Below are positions 34,617 to 48,204 of a DNA stretch of 50,013 bases, one piece after another. Numbering within the stretch: the stretch's first letter is position 1; each line of letters opens with the position of its first letter. The translations under genes and the position numbers were made by a program. The DNA comes from Azolla pinnata. Lineage: Eukaryota > Streptophyta > Polypodiopsida > Salviniales > Salviniaceae. The notes beneath the pieces were generated by a model. That model had not been told where the DNA came from. It was given only the letters and a program-made list of their open reading frames with translations, and made no database searches. The DNA lies in NCBI GenBank assembly GCA_037176905.1, contig JBBBWG010030165.1, forward strand, positions 1-50,013, read 5' to 3'.

Positions 34617-36190
34617 GCGTCAAAAGGAACCTAAATCGCCGATCAATCGGAGTCGAAATGATCTCTAATGTTATCAGCATAACATTAGAGAGAACCACTT
34701 TTGTAAGGCTGGTTCGAATGGTTTAATTAAGGGTAGGATAATCGGGAAATCGGTTCTCTTACGACTCGATATGGTCATTGGACATGTGTGAACACACCTG
34801 AAGGATTATGGGAACCCTAGAAGTGGTTCCCTTTGTATAAGTGCACTAAGCTTACCTTCCTTTCGTTGCGGTATATCTCGAGACGTTGTCGAGACTCTCT
34901 TCGGATTCAATTACTTGTCAGCTTCCGAGATGGTAATCGAAGGTAATATTTGGGTTGATATGGGGCAGATAGATGGTCTTTCTGGAATGGTCTTCAGTCC
35001 TTTCGTGGGCGGTGCGATTAATCGCCCTCGATCCGTTCGATTATCTCTATTTCATCTCTCTAACCTTACTTAGCCTCTCAAGGGGGCATTCTGCATGTTA
35101 TGGGCAAAGCTCGATCAGATCGATGCCTCACCTGTCTTTCTTTTGAACGAACGAGCCCACGTTGGCAACTGCAAATCGTAGATGCAGATTGGATTTCCTC
35201 CTTGAACAAGGCCATGTCTGCATTCCTTGAACAAAGCCATCTTAATGGTCGAGAGGCTTAGCAAATCAATGGTGCATTCTGGAAATCCCCTCAGGACCCC
35301 ATCCACGTGTTTTAAAGAGGATCCCTCTTTGGATTTCTCCTCGATGCCTGCAAACATGTTCCTTGCCCAAGGAGATCGATAATGTACTTGCATGTGACTG
35401 AAATGGACCACGTTTCTGCCACCTTCTAACAACACATCAGAGATCTGTCATCCCATTGGTTGTGTGGGTTTGTAATAGCAGCAGATTCATTGGTTGTGTG
35501 GGTTTGTAATAACAGCAGATTCAAATGCCATAACAAACGTTTTCGTTCAGCTAGTCATGCCACACAACAATCCTCAAAGTGCCTCAAGGAGCAACTCGCC
35601 TAGTCGATTGTAACACAAAACGACCAGCTTAGTTTTCTATCGGTTAATCGATTGTAACACAAAACGACCAGCTTAGTTTGCTACCGATTGATTAATCGAT
35701 CGGTCACACCCCACTAATTTTTTTCAAGCAAACTGACTTAGTTTGACTTACAAGATGCAGCACTTTGAGTCGTCTACTATGAAATACTTTGCTTGAGTTT
35801 TCACAAAGCTGAATTTCACTGACGAGATCGGATCGTGCTAAGTTCAATACCTTTGCTTCATGAATCAACTGAAAGCTTAACGTAACAAAAGAAAATATAA
35901 CGAATCCCAGAGAAGAGGTTGACAAAGTCGAATTTCATAGACAGATGAGATCTCATAGCAAGGAAAAAAACTGAATATACCGTGGCATATCATCATGCAA
36001 AAGTACATATGTTATCAAAACTGGTCCAAATCTAAGAATGATGAAATCGAGTTGGTTGGAAGTACAAATTTCGTTCAGTTTGGACATAATAATAAAGCTA
36101 CAATCCCCGAGAAATAGCGGTTGCAAGCGACAATCAGCCCTCTCATAAAGCTACAAAAACACGAAATGAATTCATGTCTGAATTGTTCAT

Positions 36191-38841
<2,651 letters not shown>

Positions 38842-39937
38842 GGCTGACGGGAGCGGCGTTGGGCAAGAGCAGCTCCTGCAGGCAGCAGAGAAGGAGAAAG
38901 AGGAAGAGAAGGAAGAAGAAGAAGAAGAAGAAGATGAAGATGAAGAAGAAGAAGAAGACTTAACCCTAAAATCTTAAGACTTGTTTGGTTCTCATGTCCA
39001 TTTTGGGGTTTTGGGCGGACATTGAACAAGTCCAAGTGTGAAACCAAAACGGGGGACATTTGGATCAGAAGAGACCTAGGACTTGCTGCTGTGTATCTAT
39101 CTATCCACTGAATTTTGATTTTGGACATTGGTTTTGTCTGTGTGTGTTCATTGATTTTAAGATCAGGAGACTAGTCTCTACATGGTTGCGAATGCGCAAA
39201 GGATACTGCTACAGATCGAATTCTAGAGTTCGCGTTCTTAAGGGGGTTGTGAGTTCTTAGGGCTTTCTGATCAGATCTGTACTCCCACACAGATCAGTAC
39301 CGAAATTCAATTGCGAAGCAAAACGCCTTCGAATCGGATTGTTTCATCGCGCCTTTCAAGCTCCGATCGCGAGAGGGTAGTGCGGATGAGGACATTCCAC
39401 GACCCTATGCTCTTCTTTTCGGTTGCAATTGCGTTCCATAGCAAACGAAGAAAGCTTCTGAAATCAGCCCAGATTATTTTTTTCCATGACATGGATCGAT
39501 TCAATCGTCTTACCTCAGTCTAGGGGAGTCTGATTTCGGAATTGGGCGGTAAGCGTTTTCGTCGAATTAGATCCCTTTTTTGGTTTGGAAGACCTAGATT
39601 TTTTAATGCAACAATCACAATTATGTCCTACTTCCCAAAGTTGGGACAACAATCCTTCCACAAAACATTCCGAAGTGGGATCTTTATTTTTCCGCAAAAC
39701 TCTTGTCTACCTCATTAATTAAGCGTTTGAATTAAAGATGTTTCTCTCTCAAATGTTGCTTCAAATCATCGAATGTTCGAATACAAAAGGGGAAAATCCA
39801 AAGCAAAGACCGCTAAAAATCCTGGTCTGCAAAAGCGACTTTCTTCTTCCTTTTCTAGGAAAAACAAGATTAATCTGTTTGTTGCTGCTAACCTTAGGTC
39901 AAAATGCACTGATTCCATACTGAAGCCATAAAGCATA
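38842..39937. other. SA leader/promoter and SerRS 3' flank
   Basis: GAA repeats at 38895-38960 (CTT in the sense of SA) and AACCCTAAAA at 38963-38972 lie just upstream of the SA start. The rest, to the last SerRS exon, shows no gene. Confidence 0.6.
38963..38972. promoter_or_regulatory. Telo-box-like element upstream of SA
   Basis: AACCCTAAAA about 125 bases upstream of the ATG. Telo-boxes (AAACCCTAA) near the start of plant translation genes are an established promoter element; function here is inferred. Confidence 0.55.
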
Positions 39938-42900
39938 TTAAGGTACCGTTGGGCCATCCTGTTCCTTGGCTGCATTCACAACAGCAGAGGGTTCATTCTG
40001 CAAAAGCGAAAAACCTTCACTTACATGGGTTATGATTACAAGTAAATTTACACATTCACTTGGGGAGCATGCATATGAATGTGTAAAAGCAAAGTTTGTT
40101 TACAGGTAAGCGGATAAGAAAAGCATATTTCTGTAGATAGGCATGCCGTGTAAATTGCATATTAATGCAATGCATTGATGGTAACATGCATGACTGTGTT
40201 ATGTATACTGCAATACACAGATATGAATACTGCTGCATACAGGTGCACCTATGGCATGTATGCGTATACGCACATTCGCCACAAAGTGTGTTTCGATCTG
40301 TATGTATCTATTTCTGTATAAATGTGATGTCAATATATGCAAAAAATGTATGCATATATAGCAATAGACATAATACAAAGTATAAATGACCTTATTCACG
40401 AGCACCTACAGAATGTACACACACACACATATATATGTGTATACAACAAGTCAGCATACGTATGTGTATATGCATGTCAGGTACATTGCATTACAATGTG
40501 ACGTATAGTACACATCTATGACATGTGTATGTGTATAGCAATACACACACAGATGCCACCTTTTAAAATGTATACATGTGTACATATGCAACAAGGATAT
40601 GTATCCACGTGTGTGTACATGTTCAGCACAGAAGAAACACAAAGTCAGGAGATTCCAAAAGACTACGGAGATTGAACCTGAGGTTTTGGTTTCTTTGCTT
40701 TCGAGCCTTTGGACTGACCATCCTGTTGTTGAAAGGGTATGAATTTGATACCAAACATAAATGGCTGCAACGCCTCCGGAACATTCACCCCACCCTCTGT
40801 CTGATAGTTCTCAAGAATGCAACATATTGTTCTCTCCGTAGCAGTTAATGTCGAGTTAAGAAGATGAACATACTGCTTCCCTTTATCGTTGCTCTATGCA
40901 TCAAAACACAAACATATTATAGCTCCCCCTCCCCACATTTTAAAAGATTCTACATAATAGAGTACAACAAAAAGGATTAGGATTCATAATCAATCGCACA
41001 ATACAGCTCATTACCGTTGTTTGTCCATAGCGGATCTCAAGGTTACGAGCTTGATAGTCCGTGCAATTCGAGCATGACACAAGTTCTCGATGTGTTTTTG
41101 AGGCTGGAAACCATGCTTCCAAGTCATACTTCTTTGCAGCCGCATCATTCAGAGCTCCAGTAACAATTGATACAACCCTATATGGTAAACCGAGCTGTTG
41201 TGCAAACACAAATATAAAGAATATAAGTTATGACAAACTTAAGGCCACAATTGATGCAACCCTACATGGCAAACCGAGCTGTAGTTCAGGCCCAAGAAAG
41301 TTGCAATTTGCAAAGAAAATAATATAAGCTACACTTTACCATTTAATTTATCATTAGCTTACTAAACTAGATTAAAATATGTAAGACACAAAGAAATCAA
41401 TTGGTTGATCAATTCAAATTGATTCATATAATAAATTAGTAGCAAGATATGAATTTGTATTAGTAGTTGCATTAAATTAACGAATGGGTAATGATGTGCC
41501 GGTTGGTGGCACAGATTTGTCTCGCATAGAAGTAAATCAAGTAGAGAAGACGTGAATGAGGAAGAAAGAATAAAGAAGCATTTGATTACTATTTAATCAG
41601 CTCTTGTTTGACTTGTAATTTATGAATATTTTTGCACATCAATTCGCCATTTAGAACTCGTTTTGGGCATATGTTGTCATTCTCCCAAAATAAAAATATA
41701 CAAGTGAGAGTCTTGTGGATAGAGATGAAGTAGTTAGCACCACTAACTAATTGAATAACTATCAACAAACCTTTTGATAGAAATCTTCAGAATTCTTCAG
41801 CATCTCCTCATGCATATCCCAGGAGATGTTTCCATTTGGGCTTGTGATACAGAATTGCTCCACCTTCTCAAATTGATGAACACGGAAAATGCCCAATGTA
41901 TCTCTTCCATGAGAACCCACTTCCTTGCGAAAGCAAGTAGAATAGCCTGCATACCTGAGAGCAAGACAGACACAAATAGCTAAAATTTTCTGGCACTTCC
42001 ATTCATGCATATGCTATTGCCATTATCTCTGTAGATGTATTTACAAAATTGTTGATCTTGTCCACAAATACAATCTACAACATTAATGATCTATCCAATG
42101 TCAAACAAACAACACAAAATTTGCTTGACAGAATCACCTGATAGGGAGTTTCGATGGATGTATCCAATCACCTCGATGAAGAGCACACAATGGTTGTTCT
42201 GAAGTTGCAATCAAGTACTTATCATCTCCTTCTCCTGACACCTTCAAAGAGGGCCCAATGCAATACAAATTAATATAGACAAGGAGAGAAACATTAACAT
42301 AGTCTAGATATCAATGCAACACCAGTTGAAAACATAAGCAAACAACTCCTGACTCTATCAATTTCCATGTAAACAAAACATATTTAAAACAGCATAAAAA
42401 AACGGAAAAATATCAGGGCTTTTCTTACCTTGTAGAGCTCTTCGTCAAAATCAGCGAGCTGTGCACATTCGCCCATTACTTCCTTCCTCATGAAAAATGG
42501 TGTTTGAACAGGGGTGAAATTGCGCTCATAAAGAAAGTTCATCCCAAAGCTGATAAGAGCCTGGTTCAATAGAACACCAGCTCCTTTCAAATAGTAGCCC
42601 CTTCCACCAGCTACTTCAGTTCCTGAGAAATAATAGATGCAAATATTTCAAGTAAGCCGTCCCTAGGTATTCAAGCAGTTGAATCTGATATTCAGTCCAG
42701 CAACACAACGGATTTCAATCCTACACTCCTTATATTATGTCCAAACATATTCTAGACTGGCATTCTGATCATCTTTATTGACTGGTAGACCACAGAACCT
42801 CATACAAGAGCTTCCTTTCCCTGAACCTTAGAAACTACATGCATAATTCCATAGTAGGAAACGATTAATAAGCTTACAAGACAATTAACCTTTCTCAAGT

Positions 42901-44214
42901 TCGGCAATTCCAAGAAGCTCCACAAGATCAACATGATTCTTTAGTCCTTCTTCAGTTCGAGGAGTTCCCCAAGTTCTGATAATAGCATTGTTTGCCTATT
43001 GGTGGCACAAAAAAAAAAGTTTTTTTCCATCACTGCCACTTGGCACTTACCCATGTACGATAAATATTGGCAAAGAAAGGAAGAGTACCTCATCATCACT
43101 AATAGGTACAGAGTCATGAACGAGATTCCCCACAGACTTCAGCTTCGCGTCAAGCAAATCTCTCAAAGTTTTAGCCTCTTTATATGTCTCGGCTTCCAGG
43201 ACTTTTAGATCATTCATTTGAGCAATCAGATCCTCGATATCCTCAGCAACCTGGATGGATGTGAACAAACTACTTATGCATGTCCATTGACCAAATGTGA
43301 GTATATCTGCATATGAGTGTGTGTGTGTAGATACATGCACATGCATCGAGTGCATTCTACATTAATATGAATGTCGACGGATTGCACCCAACAATCATAC
43401 AGACTTGTGCACTCGTAGGTGTATGTATGTATGTCCGCATATTCATATTTATTTGGGTGCATATATGTATAAAGGTGTAAGTATGTACAATATGCATTTA
43501 TGTGTGTACGTACTTGTGCATGTACATCTACATATATACCGAGCATATGTACAGTTAATATGCATGTGAAAAAGATATTATTTCAGCCCAACAATGAAAT
43601 AGGTACACATGATATGCACATATATGAAAATGTTTCAGTATTTGGGGTGTATGTACGTGTATAGCAGGCATATGTACATACACACACAGTTTCACACATG
43701 TACAATCTAGCATCCAACATTAACTTTAGAGGCCCTGTTTCAACAGATGCAGGGCATTTCAAATGCCATACAGCATCGCCCTTTGGTTTAATGCAAGATT
43801 TCGCCCTTTGGTTTATTGCAAGATTCCCCACCCTTCAAAAACAGCCACAGGAAATTGCTCACAAATGTGCAAAACAAGTTTGCCACTAACCTTCTCCGGA
43901 TTCTTCTTCTTCTGCTTCACCTTGTCATTGATCTGGTTCATCTTCTTCCGGAGGTCCTGCTCCACTTTGTGCTGACCTAGAAAAGACAACAACCGGGAAG
44001 AGCGTTAGGATTTAGGTGTTTCCTTTCTGCTCCCAACGCGGTCACAAAAAGTTGGGGGTTTGGGAGGGCACTTACATTGCCGCCAAGCCTGATCGAGCTC
44101 AATGATCTCGTCGACGATTTTGGTGGCCGCTTCGCCCCCGCGACGTCTCTGAGATTCACGGATGATGTCGGGGTTGCCGCCCTTCTCCTGTCTGAAAAGG
44201 TTGAGGTCCAACAT
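39938..44214 (-). CDS. Cytosolic seryl-tRNA synthetase
   Basis: Class II synthetase that charges tRNA-Ser (and tRNA-Sec where present) with serine. Exons: 44076-44214, 43891-43976, 43089-43250, 42890-42995, 42429-42622, 42138-42241, 41771-41954, 41015-41194, 40663/40678-40893, and a probable last exon 39938-39997. N-terminal coiled-coil arm ([20 protein letters not shown] to [12 protein letters not shown]) binds the tRNA long arm. The catalytic core shows [11 protein letters not shown] (motif 1 area), TSEQPL (serine-binding TxE), [20 protein letters not shown] (motif 2) and [20 protein letters not shown]. Without the last exon the frame stops after VQSP (461 residues). With donor CAG|GTTCAA at 40678 and acceptor TTTTGCAG at 39998 it ends [19 protein letters not shown] (476). 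Arabidopsis is 451. Intron 7 contains a copy of the exon 8 edge. Confidence 0.95.
41163..41290. repeat. Duplicated SerRS exon 8 acceptor edge
   Basis: The + strand segment ACAATTGATACAACCCTATA through ACCGAGCTGT (41163-41198) recurs at 41248-41283 as ACAATTGATGCAACCCTACA through ACCGAGCTGT. On the sense strand both read ACAG|CTCGGTTT(A/G)CCAT; the first is the real acceptor of exon 8 and the second lies 85 bases upstream in intron 7. Confidence 0.85.
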
Positions 44215-44321
44215 GGTTGGGGAAGGAAGGGAGGAGGAGGAAGAGGAAGAATGAAGAAGAAGAAGTGGTGGAACAGGGGAAGAAGAAATGAATATGAAAG
44301 AATGAATGAATGAATGGAGAG

Positions 44322-44355
44322 GAAGAAGAAGAAGAAGAAGAAGAAGAAGAAGAAG
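44322..44355. repeat. (GAA)n microsatellite in SerRS leader
   Basis: Eleven GAA units, CTT in the SerRS sense direction, about 110 bases upstream of its ATG. Confidence 0.9.
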
Positions 44356-44404
44356 AAAGAAAGGGAATGGATTTGGAAATTGTGTTGAGTTGCCCTGCTC
44401 CTGT

Positions 44405-44416
44405 AAAACCCTAAAA
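44405..44416. promoter_or_regulatory. Telo-box-like element upstream of SerRS
   Basis: AAAACCCTAAAA about 190 bases upstream of the ATG. Same element type as upstream of the SA gene; function inferred. Confidence 0.5.
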
Positions 44417-45345
44417 TTAAGGCTTGACTACAGAGATCTAATCTTTTCTCCCAGAGTTCTCTTACAATCCAAGACTCCGAACAATCGACGGAAGCTCGCT
44501 TTCGATTATCCGTCGACCGTTTCAACAGATGCCAGAAGCAGCAGCTTGTTTCGGAGGGGTTGTTACGCTTCGATCGTGAGGGGTTGTTATGTTTTGCATC
44601 CTTCTCGCTCGCCCATGAATGCCACAAGGGAATCGGATCTCGACGTGTTGGGCTCGCATTATCTAAAGTGTGGATATAAAGGTGCCAATTATAGGGCTTT
44701 CGTTTGAGGTAGATACAGAGCAATTCGGGCAAATTCTAAGCCTTCTTTTCAATATCGTATAAGATCATCCTCGAGCAATAAACAAATTTTCACATTGCAT
44801 TTAGATCTCGTAAGTGTCTCGTCTACTGTGACAATCGGAAGCGAATTGTCACCCATGCATTTGTTTACAAATCTGCATGTACATGCAATACTGAGAGGGC
44901 CCCCATCTGGTCTTAAGTGTTGAATACCTTTCGAAAAGAAAAGTTTGTGCAATTGTAATCCTTACGAATCGAGATTAGGTTGATCGCGGAATTGGCCTGC
45001 CATGATCCACCCACCATTCTAAGTAGAGCTTCACATTAAACAATCTTTAGCAGTCGCAGTAAAGATGAACCACAAACAACATAAACATATATATGAAACA
45101 AAAGGTTTTATTTATTCATGTCTTTTCGCATTTAGTTGTACAAAAAATTGATACAAAGTTGCCGCCTCCGACAATCTCTATACCACCATCTTACATGAAA
45201 ATGTGTTTTTTGGCATATGTGATGATGCATCCGGATTTTAGTAAAAGCTGAAGGGAATCCATTGAACCCTTCACCATTTGGGTGGATACCAATTCGGTAA
45301 AGCTTCGAACATCAGCACGTTTCATGCTTCGCAGCATTGGTTCGA

Positions 45346-47974
45346 TCACGATGAGGCTACTGGAGGGGGCTTTTCCTTCACAAGCAATGATGCGAGCCAA
45401 CGCTTCCAAGGAGCATTCTCCTGATGCTTAAACCAAGAGAGAAAGGCGCTGTCGGCTATGCAGAACATGTTCACGAATAAGAGCTGATGTTGCACTGGCA
45501 GGAATCGGAAGTTCACAATCTGTACGACTGGCCAGATCGCCCCATCTACCATGAATGCTGGCACAAAATCTCTTCTCAGGTCTTCCTTGAGCAATTCGAG
45601 AGTCCTCCCCGATGAGAGGCTCATGTACGAGAAGAACGCCACCAGATGGATGGGCCCGAAAATGAAACAATCCATCAGTACCTTGCATCCGATGAACTTG
45701 ATCGAGTTCGGCCTCAGCTTGAATCTATGCCTCACCAGATGCTCCAGACCTTCATACCTAGCAATTACACGGGAAGCTCTATCATCTTTAAAGAAAGAGC
45801 AGAAAACAGAACAGAAACAACAGATGGAAATTGAAGCTCTCATTCAATATTGCAGACATGATGCTGAACTATAACCCAAGTTTTTTGTGCATAAAAGGAA
45901 GAAGACCGCCGTTAGAAACAAAATTCGACAACTGAGATTTTCCGCATAGTAGTAAAAAGACAGTGAATTGCAAATCATCATACTGTAAACAATGTAAATT
46001 TGACAGCTCCATAGCCTCAATCTTCCTTCTTGCATCCTTTGCTTGTTATTAGAAGACTTGCTGTTTTGGTATATTTCTTGTCGGCATATAAAAAAAAGCC
46101 GATTGTGAGGTAGAGCTTAGCACCATAGGTTCTTGTCAAGAAACTTCACTGGAAACCACACAATGCATGAGATCAGCTTGTTTGGAACATAGGCAGTAGA
46201 GCATCTTCCCAAAATTCTTCTCTTCTTTTGAGAGCCTATGATTTTCAATAGCAGAATGGATCTTACTGGGCATTAACATGTTCTTTCCCAGAAGAATAGC
46301 TGGCTTTCCTAATGTCCTCTGGTTTCCATAAAGTTTCCTCGTTTCTAGGAAGAGTTTTGGGGTTCTAAGAAGCAGATATGGAAATGCTACAGCCCCAATA
46401 TTATCCTACATTTTCTTGCATGAAGAAGTTCAAGAGGGAATTGGAATTGGGTTACAAGAGAAGAATTTCGAACCTTTGTTTACAAAAAGAAAGAAAAACA
46501 ATAGGGAGCATATCTAATTATATGTACAGAATGCTGCCATGAATTACACATTCACAGCTTTGTTATATATAAGCATTCCTGAATAGATTATGCAATTTAC
46601 ACATTCGTGAAATAAAACTGTTAGAACTGCTATAGCTCCTTCCGCTCAAAAGAAATACTATGCATGATCAGCGAACAATATTAAGAGCTTCAAACTGCAT
46701 ATAGCCTGGGAATCCTCTACATGGCCTTTGTATATTCTACTGCAGATAATATTACTGTCTTTAGTTACCTCCATATCTGATTCATCTCAGTGCTTCAAAG
46801 AACTTTTGGAGTTCTCCATGCGTTGCAAATTTTAAAGCAAGAATCTTGCACTCTAGTCAGAGAAGATTAGGTTTCACTTAGGTGGCAACAAGTATCTTTC
46901 CATCATAGGAGCAAATCATCTTAAAAAGCTATAAAAGCTGATCAAATCCTTCAATGGACTACGATTTTTTTATTTCTTGCCATTTACGAGCAATGAATGG
47001 AATAGAATAGAATAGATTTTTATCATCCACGAACAAGCCCATTTTTAAACCATGGGACTGGATATACAAACAGCTTGTAAGTGTCTCCTTCTGTTTTACT
47101 TAGTTTACAGTATCTGTCCTTGCCTTAAATTGTATGCATCCGATAGGGACGAAATCATCTCAAATTAATTAGGTTACAGCTATTGTCTTTGCATCATATG
47201 CATCTGATGGGAATCGAATCACCTAAGGTTATTTAGGTCACTGCCGCTGTCTTTGCATTGGATGCACCTGATGGGGATCAAAATCATCTTATGATGCTAG
47301 CTATGAAAGCTGCTCTAACCTTTCGATTCGACCCTGTACAATGAACCACCAATCTTTCATTTCTTGCCGCTTTGCGAGCAATTGATGAGCCAAGGGAAGA
47401 AACGCGGGCCTAAATTGATCTGGTGATTGCAATCTCATCTTTCACAGTTCAAGAACAATGGAAGAAACCGTTCAAGAACAATGGAGGAAAGCAACCAGAA
47501 GACGTAGAGCGAGGGAGAGAGCGGATCAGTACCACAGGTGGCCGAAAGGTCCGACGAAGAAGACCCCGAAGGAGCTGCAAAGAGAAGCTCTTCTCCAATC
47601 GATAGGCGGAAGCTCGATTTCCTTCTGGGAACTGCGTCTCTCTTCCTGCAAATTTATGACAAAACCAGAACACAGATGACGCTCGAACCCTCTTCTCTCT
47701 CGCTCGCTCTCTCTCTCTCTCTCGGAAACATGAAGCCAGCGGGTTGAACTGCTAGAATGCTTACCGATGGATGAAGAGAGGGAGGAGATGGAGGAGGAGA
47801 TCTCGGCGGAGATAGATGTCGTTCGATGGATTGAGCGATCAAGTCTCCGGAAGCCCAGAGGATTCCAGAGGTGACGACCTGCGTGCGCAGCGGCTTCTGG
47901 GTAAGCTGTGCTCTGTACCAAGCCCATGCCCTCTGCAGAAATGGTGAAGAAGAAGAAGAAGAAGCAGAAGCCAT
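45346..47974 (-). CDS. Mpv17/PMP22 family membrane protein (PXMP2-like)
   Basis: Four-span protein of the peroxisomal or inner mitochondrial membrane, thought to form a channel for small metabolites. Three exons: 47765-47974, 47533-47645, 45346-45757; 244 residues, close to the Arabidopsis homologue (AT3G24570 type). Visible family motifs: WAWYRAQLTQKPLRTQVVTS, GILWASGDLIAQ, IDWRRASLCSSFGVFFVGPF, GHLW|YEGLE split by intron 2, CKVLMDCFIFGPIHLVAFF, and the signature WPVVQIVNFRFLPVQHQLLF then VNMFCIADSAFLSWFKH. The Ser-rich N-terminus (MASASSSSSSP) is encoded by a CTT/TCT repeat, and the end of exon 1 is Pro/Ser-rich. Intron 2 (1.8 kb) has a ~70 bp unit repeated three times (about 47120-47295). 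The gene is head-to-head with the GDPD gene. Confidence 0.93.
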
Positions 47975-48204
47975 GGCAGCTTCTCTACATGTCCTCTGTT
48001 CTTCTTTGTTTCCCCTGTTTTCTGTTTCACTGCTGATTCTATACGTATACGTATAAAGCATGAGGTGAATACGTATATGAACCGTATGCTCTGTTCCAAG
48101 GATCCATGGCGCCTTCTTCTTCTTCTTCTTCATCTTCTTCTTCTTCGATACAGACATGAAACGTCCGCTCTGTTTCTGACACAGTCCGGGAAAGAGAGCA
48201 ATCC
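47975..48204. promoter_or_regulatory. Short divergent promoter shared by Mpv17 and GDPD genes
   Basis: Only 230 bases separate the two start codons, which face away from each other. It includes ATACGTATACGTAT near 48041-48056, a CTT array, and a 100 bp offset duplication of the GDPD start-codon context. No obvious TATA box was identified. Confidence 0.7.
48106..48159 (+). CDS. Upstream ORF of the GDPD gene (17 codons)
   Basis: ATG at 48106 in ATCCATGGCGCCTTCTTC, the same context as the main start at 48205. It encodes [17 protein letters not shown] then TGA. It would precede the main ORF if transcription starts upstream of 48106. It looks like a duplicated start region. Not shown to be translated. 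Confidence 0.45.
   Translation: MAPSSSSSSSSSSSIQT

Larger units (their letters stand above)
34041..36190. other. DnaJ promoter/leader and SA 3' flank
   Basis: The first ~300 bases are the DnaJ leader side, with telomere-box-like sequences (TTTAGGGTTAGGG near 34164, AAACCCTAA at 34238) and GAA-rich stretches. The heat-shock array lies at 34486-34616. Farther out are tandem duplications of 34 bp (GGTTGTGTGGGTTTGTAATA unit, 35457-35524) and about 43 bp (CGATTGTAACACAAAACGAC unit, 35605-35690). A 106-codon minus-strand open frame at 35115-35435 has no recognisable family. No gene is called. Confidence 0.55.
44215..45345. other. SerRS leader/promoter and Mpv17 3' flank
   Basis: A GAA-rich stretch (44222-44355, with a pure (GAA)n core at 44322-44355) forms a CTT-type leader for SerRS. 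AAAACCCTAAAA at 44405-44416 is a telo-box-like element. No other gene recognised. Confidence 0.6.

Noticed and set aside
35115-35435. 106-codon open frame on the minus strand
   Set aside because: No recognisable domain and not linked to neighbouring exons by frame or splice signals; could be a relic but cannot be supported.
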